DNA from: CALMBW01 sp963779645
GTDB taxonomy: Bacteria; Actinomycetota; CADDZG01; WHSQ01
Length of the DNA stretch: 64,000 bases
NCBI GenBank assembly: GCA_963779645.1
Contig: CAVZYX010000005.1
Location: 682,001 to 746,000 of the forward strand
Direction of reading: 5' to 3'
This document shows positions 18,059 to 26,562 of the stretch, in pieces. A program made the translations under genes and the position numbers. The notes beneath the pieces are model-generated. The model was not told the origin of the DNA and did not search any database. It was given only the letters and a program-made list of their open reading frames with translations. The stretch's first letter is position 1. Every line of letters starts with the position of its first letter.

Positions 18059-18612
18059 CACTGCTCCTTGGACGTCTCGGGGGGTGTGCCTTGTTCCATG
18101 AGTTGGGCTAACCGTCTCCGCCCGCGGCTTATGCGTGACTTGACCGTTCCTAGGGCGGCCCCGGTAAGCGAAGCGATCTCTTCGTAAGGGACCCCACACA
18201 CATCGAACAGAAGAACGGCTTCCCGGTAGTCATCGGGGAGCCGTTCCAGGGCCTGGGTTAGATCGATGCGGTTTCCGACATGGTCCTCGGTCGAAGGTGC
18301 GGAGCTCGAGGGTTCGGGGAGATCTTCCTCAGGGAACGGGAGCCGGTTGCGCTTCCGGATCAGATCTTTGCTCGCGTTGACTGCGATGCGATAGATCCAG
18401 GTCGAGAACGCACTGTCGCCCCGGAAGTCGCCGGCGCGTCGGAACACATTGATGAAGGTGTCTTGCGTCGCGTCGAGGGCGTCCGTCCGATTTCCGACGA
18501 TGCGATACGTGAGGGCAAAGATCTTCTGTTCGTGACGTTGCATCAGATCGGCGAACGAACGCTCGTCTCCGTTGGCTGCCCTTTCAAGCAGAGCGCGGTC
18601 GTCAGTCTCCAA
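18058..18612 (-). CDS. ECF RNA polymerase sigma factor (SigM-like)
   Basis: Region 2 is seen in DTFINVFRRAGDFRGDSAF and STWIYRIAVNASKDLI. Region 4 is seen in RLPDDYREAVLLFD and ASLTGAALGTVKSRISRGRR. I chose the TTG at 18612 (184 residues), which has GAGG upstream and overlaps the kinase gene by 11 bases. A GTG at 18654 would add 14 residues but lacks a ribosome-binding site. Synteny with trxB and murJ suggests the SigM group, which controls envelope functions. Confidence 0.88.
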   Translation of the reverse strand: METDDRALLERAANGDERSFADLMQRHEQKIFALTYRIVGNRTDALDATQDTFINVFRRAGDFRGDSAFSTWIYRIAVNASKDLIRKRNRLPFPEEDLPEPSSSAPSTEDHVGNRIDLTQALERLPDDYREAVLLFDVCGVPYEEIASLTGAALGTVKSRISRGRRRLAQLMEQGTPPETSKEQ

Positions 18613-20104
18613 GGAAGCGGACCTCAGCGATCGACCCACTGCCTCCCGTTCCACCCGGGAGGTCCGTGATCCAGATGAGCCAGTAGCGCGCGGAGGTCTC
18701 CACCGTGAACTCGTGCGTTGCGTCCGAGGCCGCGGTGTCGGCGATCACCTCGAAAGCATCAGCGCTTTGTCCTGCCTGATCCGATGCTCTTATCTCCATC
18801 CGGTAGCCGGGTCTATCGAACATGACCTCTACGTTGGCCACTTCCGTGGGTTCTCCGAGATCGAACAAAAGGCCTACGCCGTCTTTCTGGATGCTGATGG
18901 GGTCCGAGTAGTTAGACGTATTCCAGGTAGTCGTGTCGCTCCCGTCGTACGCGAGTGACACCTCGGTCGGGTGCTCACCGTCACCGCCCTGTGGATCGAA
19001 ATCTGTCGCTGACTGAACCTCGATCGCTTGTCCACCACCAGCCCCGTTACCGGTGTCCTCAGGGCCGCCTCCTTCTCCCGCGGTGTCGTCGTTCAGCAGC
19101 GATGCCATAACGATCGCGGCGACGATCGCTGCAACCACCAGCCCCACGATCGGAAGGATGCGACGCATCTCCTGGAACGCTGCAGATCCCGAGGCTCCAG
19201 AGTTGGATGCCCGAGCCGGGACTGGCGTTTGCGGAGGCTTGGCGATGGCCTGGGTGGATCCCTGGATACCGACTGAATGTCCTCCGAGCGCATCGCGCAT
19301 CTGCTCGGCCGATGCGAAGCGGTCTGCTGGATCTTTGGCAAGCGCCTTCATGATGGCCGCATCGAGGTCACGCGGGATGCCAGCGCGCATCGAGCGGGGA
19401 GAAGGGGGCATCTCGTGCAGGTGCTTCAGTGCAGTTGCCACTTCGGTTTCTTCCCGGAACGGAGGTTTTCCGATGAGAAGCTCATAAAGAACGACGCCGA
19501 GCGAGTACAGGTCGGAACGCGCGTCGGGTTCCGTGCCGCCCGCCTGCTCGGGAGAGATGTACGTGACGGTTCCGATGATCTTTCCTGTTGTGGTGAGGTC
19601 GTGGGCCGCGAACGCAGCCTTGGCGATGCCGAAGTCGGTGACTTTCAAGGTGTGGTGATCCGATATCAGCACGTTCTCCGGTTTGATGTCACGGTGGATC
19701 ACCTCGTGGTGGTGTGCGTAAGCGAGGGCTTCACAGATCGTCGCTCCTAGTGAAGCCACACGCTGCGGGGCGAGTGGACCCTCACGCTTGAGAAGGTCGC
19801 CCACAGTTCCCTCTCCACAGTGCTCCATCACGATGAAATGCTGATGTTCCTCACCCGACCCTTGGTCGCCCGTGTCGTAGATGGCGACGATGTTGGGGTG
19901 AGCCAGATGGGCCGCCGCAAGAGCCTCTATCCGGAACCGTTCGACGAAGGAGGGGTCTTGGGCGAGGTGCGGATGCAAGATCTTGACGGCAACGGTCCGA
20001 GCTAGAACGTCGTCTCGAGCGCGCCATACAGCCGCCATGCCACCTGCAGCTATGCGCGATTCAAGGACGTAGCGCTCGGCGAGGATCGCCGTTCCACCAG
20101 ACAT
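18602..20104 (-). CDS. membrane Ser/Thr protein kinase with extracellular discoidin-like domain
   Basis: The 500-residue protein has an N-terminal Hanks-type kinase domain (residues about 10-265) with AVKIL lysine, HRDIKPEN, DFGIAK and SPEQA. The Gly-rich loop is AAGGMAAVW and lacks two of the usual glycines. A membrane segment lies near residue 312-338 (ILPIVGLVVAAIVAAIVMAS). The extracellular part (about 365-500) resembles a discoidin/F5-8 jelly roll. In mycobacteria MurJ (Rv3910) carries a fused pseudokinase-TM-jelly-roll tail. Here a kinase with intact catalytic motifs stands alone in the murJ gene cluster, so a role in controlling cell-wall precursor export is a reasonable inference. Confidence 0.9.
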   Translation of the reverse strand: MSGGTAILAERYVLESRIAAGGMAAVWRARDDVLARTVAVKILHPHLAQDPSFVERFRIEALAAAHLAHPNIVAIYDTGDQGSGEEHQHFIVMEHCGEGTVGDLLKREGPLAPQRVASLGATICEALAYAHHHEVIHRDIKPENVLISDHHTLKVTDFGIAKAAFAAHDLTTTGKIIGTVTYISPEQAGGTEPDARSDLYSLGVVLYELLIGKPPFREETEVATALKHLHEMPPSPRSMRAGIPRDLDAAIMKALAKDPADRFASAEQMRDALGGHSVGIQGSTQAIAKPPQTPVPARASNSGASGSAAFQEMRRILPIVGLVVAAIVAAIVMASLLNDDTAGEGGGPEDTGNGAGGGQAIEVQSATDFDPQGGDGEHPTEVSLAYDGSDTTTWNTSNYSDPISIQKDGVGLLFDLGEPTEVANVEVMFDRPGYRMEIRASDQAGQSADAFEVIADTAASDATHEFTVETSARYWLIWITDLPGGTGGSGSIAEVRFLGD

Positions 20105-20113
20105 CTGCCGAGA

Positions 20114-20533
20114 TTAGTTCGTGTTAGCGATGGTGGTTTCTGCCGTGGCCCTTGCCCAGTTCTCTATGGCACCCACTCGGCTGACTATCAGGGTGGTTGC
20201 CTTGCGGCGGATCGTGAGCTCCACCGAGCCATCGCGAAGGACCTCGAAGTGCACGAGCTTGGCCCCTGCCTCTTTAGTCAGTTCGCGAGCCTTGGCCTCG
20301 AGCTCTGTCTGATTGAAGAAGGACTGTTCGACGACGGTGTCCGCCGAGATCTCGGTCGCGATCTCGTCCGCTGTGGCGTCCAGCGTGAAGAAGTTGACCG
20401 CGATCGACCCGGCGTCGTACAGAACGACCCCGAGTAGAGCAAACCCCAAGACCAATCGCACGACCCAGCTCACGATCAAGCCAGACTCGTTCCGCCACCC
20501 ATCCATGTCGTGATTATCGGCGCGAACCAGCAT
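20114..20533 (-). CDS. hypothetical single-pass membrane protein
   Basis: The 139-residue product is not recognised. It has one membrane segment (VVRLVLGFALLGVVLYDAGSI) followed by a mixed-charge extracytoplasmic domain. It lies between murJ and the kinase gene, on the same strand and with short gaps (9 and 15 bases), so it is probably in their operon. ATG at 20533 or a second ATG nine codons later are both possible starts; neither has a strong ribosome-binding site. Confidence 0.7.
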   Translation of the reverse strand: MLVRADNHDMDGWRNESGLIVSWVVRLVLGFALLGVVLYDAGSIAVNFFTLDATADEIATEISADTVVEQSFFNQTELEAKARELTKEAGAKLVHFEVLRDGSVELTIRRKATTLIVSRVGAIENWARATAETTIANTN

Positions 20534-20548
20534 GTGGCTGAACCGTCT

Positions 20549-22144
20549 TTAGCGGAGCTTGAAGCGCCCCGAAAAGAGTCCCCTAACCAGAGCTAGCTCT
20601 TGCACCTTGAAGAGGTGCGCGAAGAAGAGGTACGCGGCCCCCCCACCGACGACCAACCCTCCCAGCGCCAAGGTCTGCCGGAGGAAAGCTTCGCCGAGGA
20701 GACTGTCGCGCAGGGGGATCGAGGCTCCCCAAACGACGAGACCCATGAGTGCTCCAGCTGCTCCTATCCGCAACGCCGAGTCGAGCAGTCGGGCACCGCC
20801 TAGCCCCCCGATACGTTTCGAGAGGCTTCGACCCTGGAGAGCTACTCCGAACACGTAAGCGAGTGCGTGTCCCGCAGCGAGTCCCTTCACACCGAGCCAC
20901 GCGAACATCGGGATATTCACTGCCGTGTTCAGCGCGACCGCCCAGCAATTGATAAGGAACGGCGTCTTAGCGTCTTGCATCGCATAGAAAGCTCGAAGGA
21001 AGAGTTGGAAGATCGAGAAGGGCACTAAGCCGATAACGAAGAAGCGAAGGACGCCTGCAACGAGATCGACCGAAGCTTCCGTAAGGACTCCACGCTTAAG
21101 GAGGTAGTCGACGATCGCTTCACCCAAAACGAAGTACCCCACCGCTGCGGGGAGGATCAACAACAACGTCGACCGCACTCCGGTCGAAAGCCTCTCTCTG
21201 AACTCGGACCAGTGCCCATCTACCGCGTGCTCGCTCATGCTTGGGAGTAGAGCGGTGATGATCGATACCGCGAAAAGGCCATGCGGGAGCATGAAGAATG
21301 TGAAAGCGGAGATGTACGCGGAGTAGCCACCCTGTTGATCGTTCGCCAGCCATTGCACGATCAGGTAACCGATCTGGTTGACGATCACGTAGCCGACAAC
21401 GAACACAGACAGTTTCGCCAGCTTGCGTACGGCGGGGTGCTCAGCGCGGAACGTGAACCGATAACGTCCCAGACCCTTCAGGAAGGGCAGCTGTGCAAAC
21501 GCCATGACGGCAACGCCGGCCGTCGTTCCGAGTCCGAGGAGAAGGGTCTGACCGGTGGTGATCTCCTCCAGACTCACTGCGCCGTACGCCCAGTAGAAAT
21601 AGATCATCACAGCGATCACGGTCAGGTTGTTGAGGACCGGGGTGAACATCGGGGGACCGAATCGCTTGTGAGCGTTCAACAACCCGGCCGTCATCGCGGC
21701 AAGTCCGTAAAAGATGATCTGCGGTACGAACAGCCGTAAGAAGGAAGTAAGTACTTCCTCCTGTAGAGCGGCCTCAGCGCCTTCAAGCCTTCCTGCATAG
21801 AACTTGGCTATCAGTGGCGCCGCCACGACACCGATGGCGGTGATGGCGGTGAGGACTGCCAGCGAGATATTGATCAGCGCGCTGACCACTTCCCAAGCGC
21901 GTTCGCGGCCCTCTTTCTGAAGCAACTCCACGAAGACCGGAACGAAAACTGACGTGAGCACCCCACCCAGTACGAGCTCGTAGATGATGTTTGGGGCTGT
22001 GTTGGCGAGGTTGTACGTGTCGGGCAACTTGCTTTCCGCGATTCCGATGGCGCCTGCGATCGCCATCAGTCGCAGCATGCCCGTCATCCGAGAGAAGACC
22101 GTTCCCACGGTCATGATCGCGGTTGCGCGCTTCAATGAGGTCAT
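20549..22144 (-). CDS. murJ: lipid II flippase MurJ
   Basis: MurJ (MviN) flips lipid II across the cytoplasmic membrane. The 531-residue polytopic protein starts with the family sequence VFSRMTGMLRLMAIAGAIG, with ANTAPNIIYELVLGGVLTSVFVP soon after. The protein ends at the membrane bundle with no fused kinase tail, unlike Rv3910. ATG overlaps the DUF6049 stop by four bases. Confidence 0.95.
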   Translation of the reverse strand: MTSLKRATAIMTVGTVFSRMTGMLRLMAIAGAIGIAESKLPDTYNLANTAPNIIYELVLGGVLTSVFVPVFVELLQKEGRERAWEVVSALINISLAVLTAITAIGVVAAPLIAKFYAGRLEGAEAALQEEVLTSFLRLFVPQIIFYGLAAMTAGLLNAHKRFGPPMFTPVLNNLTVIAVMIYFYWAYGAVSLEEITTGQTLLLGLGTTAGVAVMAFAQLPFLKGLGRYRFTFRAEHPAVRKLAKLSVFVVGYVIVNQIGYLIVQWLANDQQGGYSAYISAFTFFMLPHGLFAVSIITALLPSMSEHAVDGHWSEFRERLSTGVRSTLLLILPAAVGYFVLGEAIVDYLLKRGVLTEASVDLVAGVLRFFVIGLVPFSIFQLFLRAFYAMQDAKTPFLINCWAVALNTAVNIPMFAWLGVKGLAAGHALAYVFGVALQGRSLSKRIGGLGGARLLDSALRIGAAGALMGLVVWGASIPLRDSLLGEAFLRQTLALGGLVVGGGAAYLFFAHLFKVQELALVRGLFSGRFKLR

Positions 22145-24334
22145 GCGCTGGCCTCTGGCTGTGCGGCTCTGCGTCGCAGGGCCCTAAGGACGTAGAAGAG
22201 GATAAGAAAGGCCAAAGCACCCACCGTCAAGGTCAGAGCTATCCGGTTGAGGCTTGTCGAACGGATCTTGATCGTCGTCTCTGTGATCGGATAGCCGTCC
22301 GGGGTCGCGAGACGAACGCGGATCGGAAACTCGCCACTCGTTCGAGCGGTTGCTTCGACAGTGATCGGCTGGTTGCCTGGTTGATAGGTGTCTATCAGCT
22401 CGGTTTCCGTCAGGGAGAGGTTGGGCGAGAACAGATCCAAGGCGATCTTCACTGGGTAGTCAGTGCCGTTGATCACGATGAACTGAAGGTCGCCTTGCCG
22501 TGCCGAGAAGACGAACGTCTCGGAGCTCTGGAGTTTGATCTTCCCCATCTCCTGTTCGGCTTCTGAGCGCGCCTCGGTGTAGTAGCTCTCTCCAACATCG
22601 ACCTGACGCCAGAAGGAGCGGCTCATCGACGTAAGGATGTTGCGTTTGAGGCGCACGATCCGCTGGTTGTCTGCCGGAACGATCTTGCCGTAGCTATCGA
22701 CCACTTCGGAGGCTTGCTCCGCCGCGTCGAAGAACGCCGGCTCGGGAACCCCACTGGTTGCAGGAGCTTGCTCGACGATGTTGCGGTCGGCCGCCTCGGC
22801 TGCCCTCACGGCTTCCTCTCCTGTAACGGTGTTTAGCCAGGGAGCGCGACGCACCCCTTCGAGGAGGAGACGAGAAAGCTGCGGCGTTGGATGCCACAAC
22901 GACGGGATGGTTGCCTGGACAACACGTTCGGCAACACCTGGAGACTCTTCTCTGATCATGGAGGTCTCGGCGAAGAACTGCTGGATCCATAACCTGTCGT
23001 TATTGCGAAGGGGAAGCCGTGCGAGCCTCTCGGTAACCCCAGCGTCTCCGATAAGAGCGGTAGATGTGCCCTCGATGGTTCTGACCCGAGCGGCGCAGGT
23101 GAAGCTGTATTCGACCTGCGGACAACCTGGAAGTGTGGGATCCGTGGGAGGCATCAGAGAGGAGTCTGCAAGGAACAGGTTCTCTGCGATGTTCGGGGAC
23201 CGCTGCAACTGGATGAGGCTCTCGGAATCGAGGCGTCCTGCCGGCGGGAAAAGCCAATCTCCATCGAGGCGAACACCGATCGCCTTTTCGACAACATCGC
23301 GGGCGGTGTCTAGTTGTTCCAAGATGTGTTCGATCGGTAGCCCCACAGCGGTCAAGGTTGGAAGGTCGGGAAAGGCATAGGGCACCAGAACGGGTTGCAC
23401 GGCAGGGCGATGCACCAGCGTTTCGATCAGCTGCAGGGCATCCGAAGCTGTCCTCGCCGCCGGTGAACCTTCTGCGACCGTTCGTTCCTCGGTTTCGAAC
23501 CCGTCGGACATGTCATCCAACTCTTCGAGGAGGCGCGGACTCGGAGCCACCGAGATCCGCAAAGCAGGGATCGGGTCGCGTCGTTCGGGACGCGGCCCCC
23601 GACCTCTCCGCCGCGGTGGGGTGGGGAACCTCTTTATCTGAGTCGCCTCTTCAAGCGCGGCTAGATAGCCGTTCATCCACCCGTTGTCTGCGAGGGCTTG
23701 TGACAGGCCGCCTTCTTCGGTGACCCTGAATATCGCGTTGGGGTCGCGCTCGGGAACCGCGTTAAGCGGAAGCATGAGGGAAAGGTTCAAGCGAGTCTCG
23801 GGGTCCTGCGGGTAGTAGATGAACGGAGTTGTGAGAGCGGCCATCGGGTTGGTCAACGCATCAGTCAATGTGATGGTCGCCGGAAAAACCCCGCCCGCGA
23901 TCGAAGATGACATCGTGGGGAAGCTGGTGATCGGCTCGTCGATCTTGATCACGATCGAGTCTTGTGGCGCGATGCTCCGCAGCGAACGCGAACGGTAAGG
24001 AACTCGTCGATAGTCCCGGCTCAGACTCGAAACTGTCGTTCAGATCGGATCGAGTAGTGACGCGATCCGACACACCGACGACAAGCTGGAAGCTCTCCAA
24101 TGTTGTTGCGGCGAGGTTAGTAACCCGGAGTTTCAGACGAAGGGTGTCTCCTGGTGCGTACCAAACCGGCTGCTTAACGAGCTCGAGGGACGCGATGGGC
24201 GCGGGTGGTGAACTCGACGGCGATGGAGGCGATGGAGTGGTTTGAGCCGAGGCGCCGCCAACAGCCACAACCAGGATGACGATGAGGATCAGGGCGATCT
24301 GTGGCGCGCGACATCTGGCTGCGGAGGTGGGCAT
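22141..24334 (-). CDS. DUF6049 family secreted/membrane protein (frameshifted)
   Basis: The gene is the counterpart of Rv3909, which lies upstream of murJ in mycobacteria; its function is unknown. The N-terminal part has a signal peptide (ALILIVILVVAVGGASA) and begins with a beta domain (WYAPGDTLRLKLRVTNL). The frame breaks near 24014-24016: the first frame ends at 23861, while DYRRVPYRSRSLRSIAPQDS continues in another frame and then reads through to a C-terminal membrane anchor (TVGALAFLILFYVLRALRRR). Dropping one G from the GGG run restores one protein of about 730 residues. This may be a sequence error. Confidence 0.8.
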
Positions 24335-24394
24335 CGCACCCAGGATAAGTAGGTTGGACCCGCGAGGCGTTCCTTAGCGCCGAGAGCGCAAGGA

Positions 24395-24413
24395 GCGGCC
24401 CCAAAGGGGCCGC
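24395..24413 (-). terminator. hairpin downstream of the KGG gene
   Basis: A perfect 8-bp inverted repeat, GCGGCCCC and GGGGCCGC, with loop AAA, follows the KGG-repeat gene by 14 bases. It is GC-rich and stable but has no clear U tract on the minus strand, so termination is likely but not certain. It also separates this gene from DUF6049. Confidence 0.6.
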
Positions 24414-24427
24414 TGAAGCCTTACTTC

Positions 24428-24643
24428 TTACTTGGACCCGCCCATGCGGCCGATCCGCTGGTAGAACTCCGACCCGTAACGCTGCTTGGTCGTCTCCCCA
24501 CCTTTTTTCCCACCGATCTTGCCGATACGGCCGAAATGTTCTTCGCCGTAACGTTGCTTGGTGGTTTGGCCGCCTTTGCGGCCGGCTTCGGCCCTCGACA
24601 TCTTTCGAGGTTGGTTCTGCTCGGCGATCCGCGCATCATCCAC
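24428..24643 (-). CDS. KGG-repeat stress-induced protein
   Basis: This 71-residue hydrophilic protein carries the con-10/GsiB-like KGG motif: AEAGRKGGQTTKQRYGEEHF and KKGGETTKQRYGSEFY, ending GRMGGSK. Such proteins accumulate under desiccation, starvation or general stress and are thought to be disordered protectants. I chose the GTG at 24643, nine bases after GGAGG; a TTG nine codons further upstream is also in frame. Confidence 0.85.
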   Translation of the reverse strand: MDDARIAEQNQPRKMSRAEAGRKGGQTTKQRYGEEHFGRIGKIGGKKGGETTKQRYGSEFYQRIGRMGGSK

Positions 24644-24850
24644 CGGTTCAGCCTCCCTCCGTGTCTTCAACTGCTTTCGCTTGGTTACCTACCCGACCCA
24701 CAGGGGCCGAAACCGGCCATTCGAGGAGAAGTCTCCCGATATTCGCGTTCACGATCCGCCCATATCGGACACCCTCAATCGGGGTGCGAGGCGTGCCGAT
24801 GGGATATGTGGGGCGACCAGGCCCCAATCGACGCGATTCGAGGGAGCTCG

Positions 24851-25933
24851 ATGGCCAACATCCATGACTATCTGCGGTACCTGGTAGATCAGCGAGGCTC
24901 AGACCTGCACGTGAAGGCGGGTGGCCCGCCCTTCGTCCGCGTCAATGGGCATCTCTTGCGAACGGATTTCCCTTCCTTGACGGCTGCCGATTGTGAACGT
25001 GCGGCTATGGAACTGATGAATGAGGACCTCGCCGCCTACTTCAAGGAGAAGGGCGAGGTCGACTTCGCTTTTGCCGATCAGGCTCTGGGACGCTTCCGCG
25101 TGAACATCTTCCGGCAGCGTGGGTCGATCGGTTTGGCGTGTCGCCAGGTCCTGGCTGGAAGCCCTTCGATCGAATCCCTGGGTCTTCCTCCGATCGTGGA
25201 GTCACTCGCGAATGAACATCGAGGACTGATTTTGGTAACAGGGCCAACTTCCTCCGGGAAGACCACGACCACAGGCGCAGTGATGAACCACATCAACAAC
25301 TCCCGCGCATGTCACATCCTCACGATCGAGGACCCGATCGAGATCATCCACACCGACAAGATGGCCATCGTCAACCAGCGTGAGATCGGCTTGGACACGG
25401 CGAACTTCGCGATCGCTCTGCGGGCCGCGATGCGTCAAGATCCTGACGTGATCTTCGTAGGAGAGATCCGAGACAAGGAGACCGTCACGGCGGCGCTCCA
25501 GGCTGCGGAGACCGGTCACCTGGTTGTTTCAACCCTCCATACGACAGATGTCTCGGAGACGGTTAACCGCATCATCGACTTCTACGAGCCGCATCAGCAG
25601 AAGCAGATCCGCGTGTCGTTGGCGGCCGCTCTGAAAGGCATCGTGTCGCAGCGCTTGCTACCTCGCCTGGATGGCACCGGCCGGATACCGGCGGTCGAGA
25701 TCCTTGTCATGAACGGGCGTATCCACGACCTGATCCTCAACGCCGAGCAGACGCACATGATCCGCGACATCGTCGCCGAGTCATCTTTCTATGGCATGCA
25801 GACTTTCGATCAGAGCCTCTTGTCGCTGTACCGCGCGGGCGTAGTTGGTCTCGAAGATGCGGTCAGAGCAGCGACGAACGCTCACGATTTCGAGATGTCG
25901 TTGAGGGCCGAGGGCCTCCAACCGATCTCCTAG
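24851..25933 (+). CDS. type IV pilus retraction ATPase PilT-like
   Basis: The 360-residue protein is a PilT/GspE-family ATPase. It has the N-terminal PilT domain (YLRYLVDQRGSDLHVKAGGP), Walker A GPTSSGKTTTTGAV, the Asp box near TIEDPIEIIH, Walker B (DPDVIFVGEIRD) and His box (AETGHLVVSTLHT). The length matches PilT. ATG at 24851 follows GGGAG; the frame is open upstream but without family similarity. No other pilus gene lies nearby, so it may serve pilus genes elsewhere or another twitching/secretion machine. Confidence 0.9.
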   Translation: MANIHDYLRYLVDQRGSDLHVKAGGPPFVRVNGHLLRTDFPSLTAADCERAAMELMNEDLAAYFKEKGEVDFAFADQALGRFRVNIFRQRGSIGLACRQVLAGSPSIESLGLPPIVESLANEHRGLILVTGPTSSGKTTTTGAVMNHINNSRACHILTIEDPIEIIHTDKMAIVNQREIGLDTANFAIALRAAMRQDPDVIFVGEIRDKETVTAALQAAETGHLVVSTLHTTDVSETVNRIIDFYEPHQQKQIRVSLAAALKGIVSQRLLPRLDGTGRIPAVEILVMNGRIHDLILNAEQTHMIRDIVAESSFYGMQTFDQSLLSLYRAGVVGLEDAVRAATNAHDFEMSLRAEGLQPIS

Positions 25934-25949
25934 TAGGAAGCGGGTTGGC

Positions 25950-26510
25950 TCAGAGGGGGATGCGGTAGCGGAGGTACACGATGCCGTTGGCGAATCGGCG
26001 CTCGTCGATCAACTCGAGCTCGGCGCGTACGCCCCTCGGCAGGGCAGGCTTGCCCCCACCCACGAGCACGGGATGGATGAATAGGTGACACTCATCGACC
26101 AGCCCGTCCTCGAACGCGCGCGCCGCGAGGTTCGCGCCACCCACGGTCAGGTCACCCGTGGCCGACCGTTTCATGCTCCGCACCGAGTCCGGGTCGAAGC
26201 TGCGCTCGAGCCGACTCTTGGCCGTCGACACAGCTCCCAGGGTCGTGGAGTACACGACCTTGTCTCCCGCCTTCCAAGCCTCCGCGAAGTCGGCCATGAG
26301 ATCCGACCGCGCGGCCAAAGTGTCGTCGGTCTCCCAGACCGCCATCGTCTCGTACAGCCGTCGGCCGTAGAGCCAGCTGCTGACAGGGCGTATCAGGTCG
26401 GTGATGAACGCGAACACCTCGTCATCGGGCTCGGTCCAGTCGAAACTCCCGTGTGCGTCCTCGATGTAGCCGTCGAGAGAGACGTTTGTTATGTACGCGA
26501 GCTTGGCCAT
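25950..26510 (-). CDS. dihydrofolate reductase family / RibD C-terminal domain protein
   Basis: The 186-residue protein matches the DHFR-like RibD_C family: ITNVSLDGYIEDAHGSFDW at the N-terminus, SSWLYGRRLYETM, and TVGGANLAARAFEDGLVDE followed by the strand HLFIHPVLVGGG. Members are NADPH-dependent reductases, most of unknown substrate. It is not the essential folate enzyme. It is convergent with pilT. Confidence 0.85.
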   Translation of the reverse strand: MAKLAYITNVSLDGYIEDAHGSFDWTEPDDEVFAFITDLIRPVSSWLYGRRLYETMAVWETDDTLAARSDLMADFAEAWKAGDKVVYSTTLGAVSTAKSRLERSFDPDSVRSMKRSATGDLTVGGANLAARAFEDGLVDECHLFIHPVLVGGGKPALPRGVRAELELIDERRFANGIVYLRYRIPL

Positions 26511-26562
26511 GTCTTTACACCGTACTTCTCACATGCAGGGGGCTGACCCTTAGGGTTGCGGC

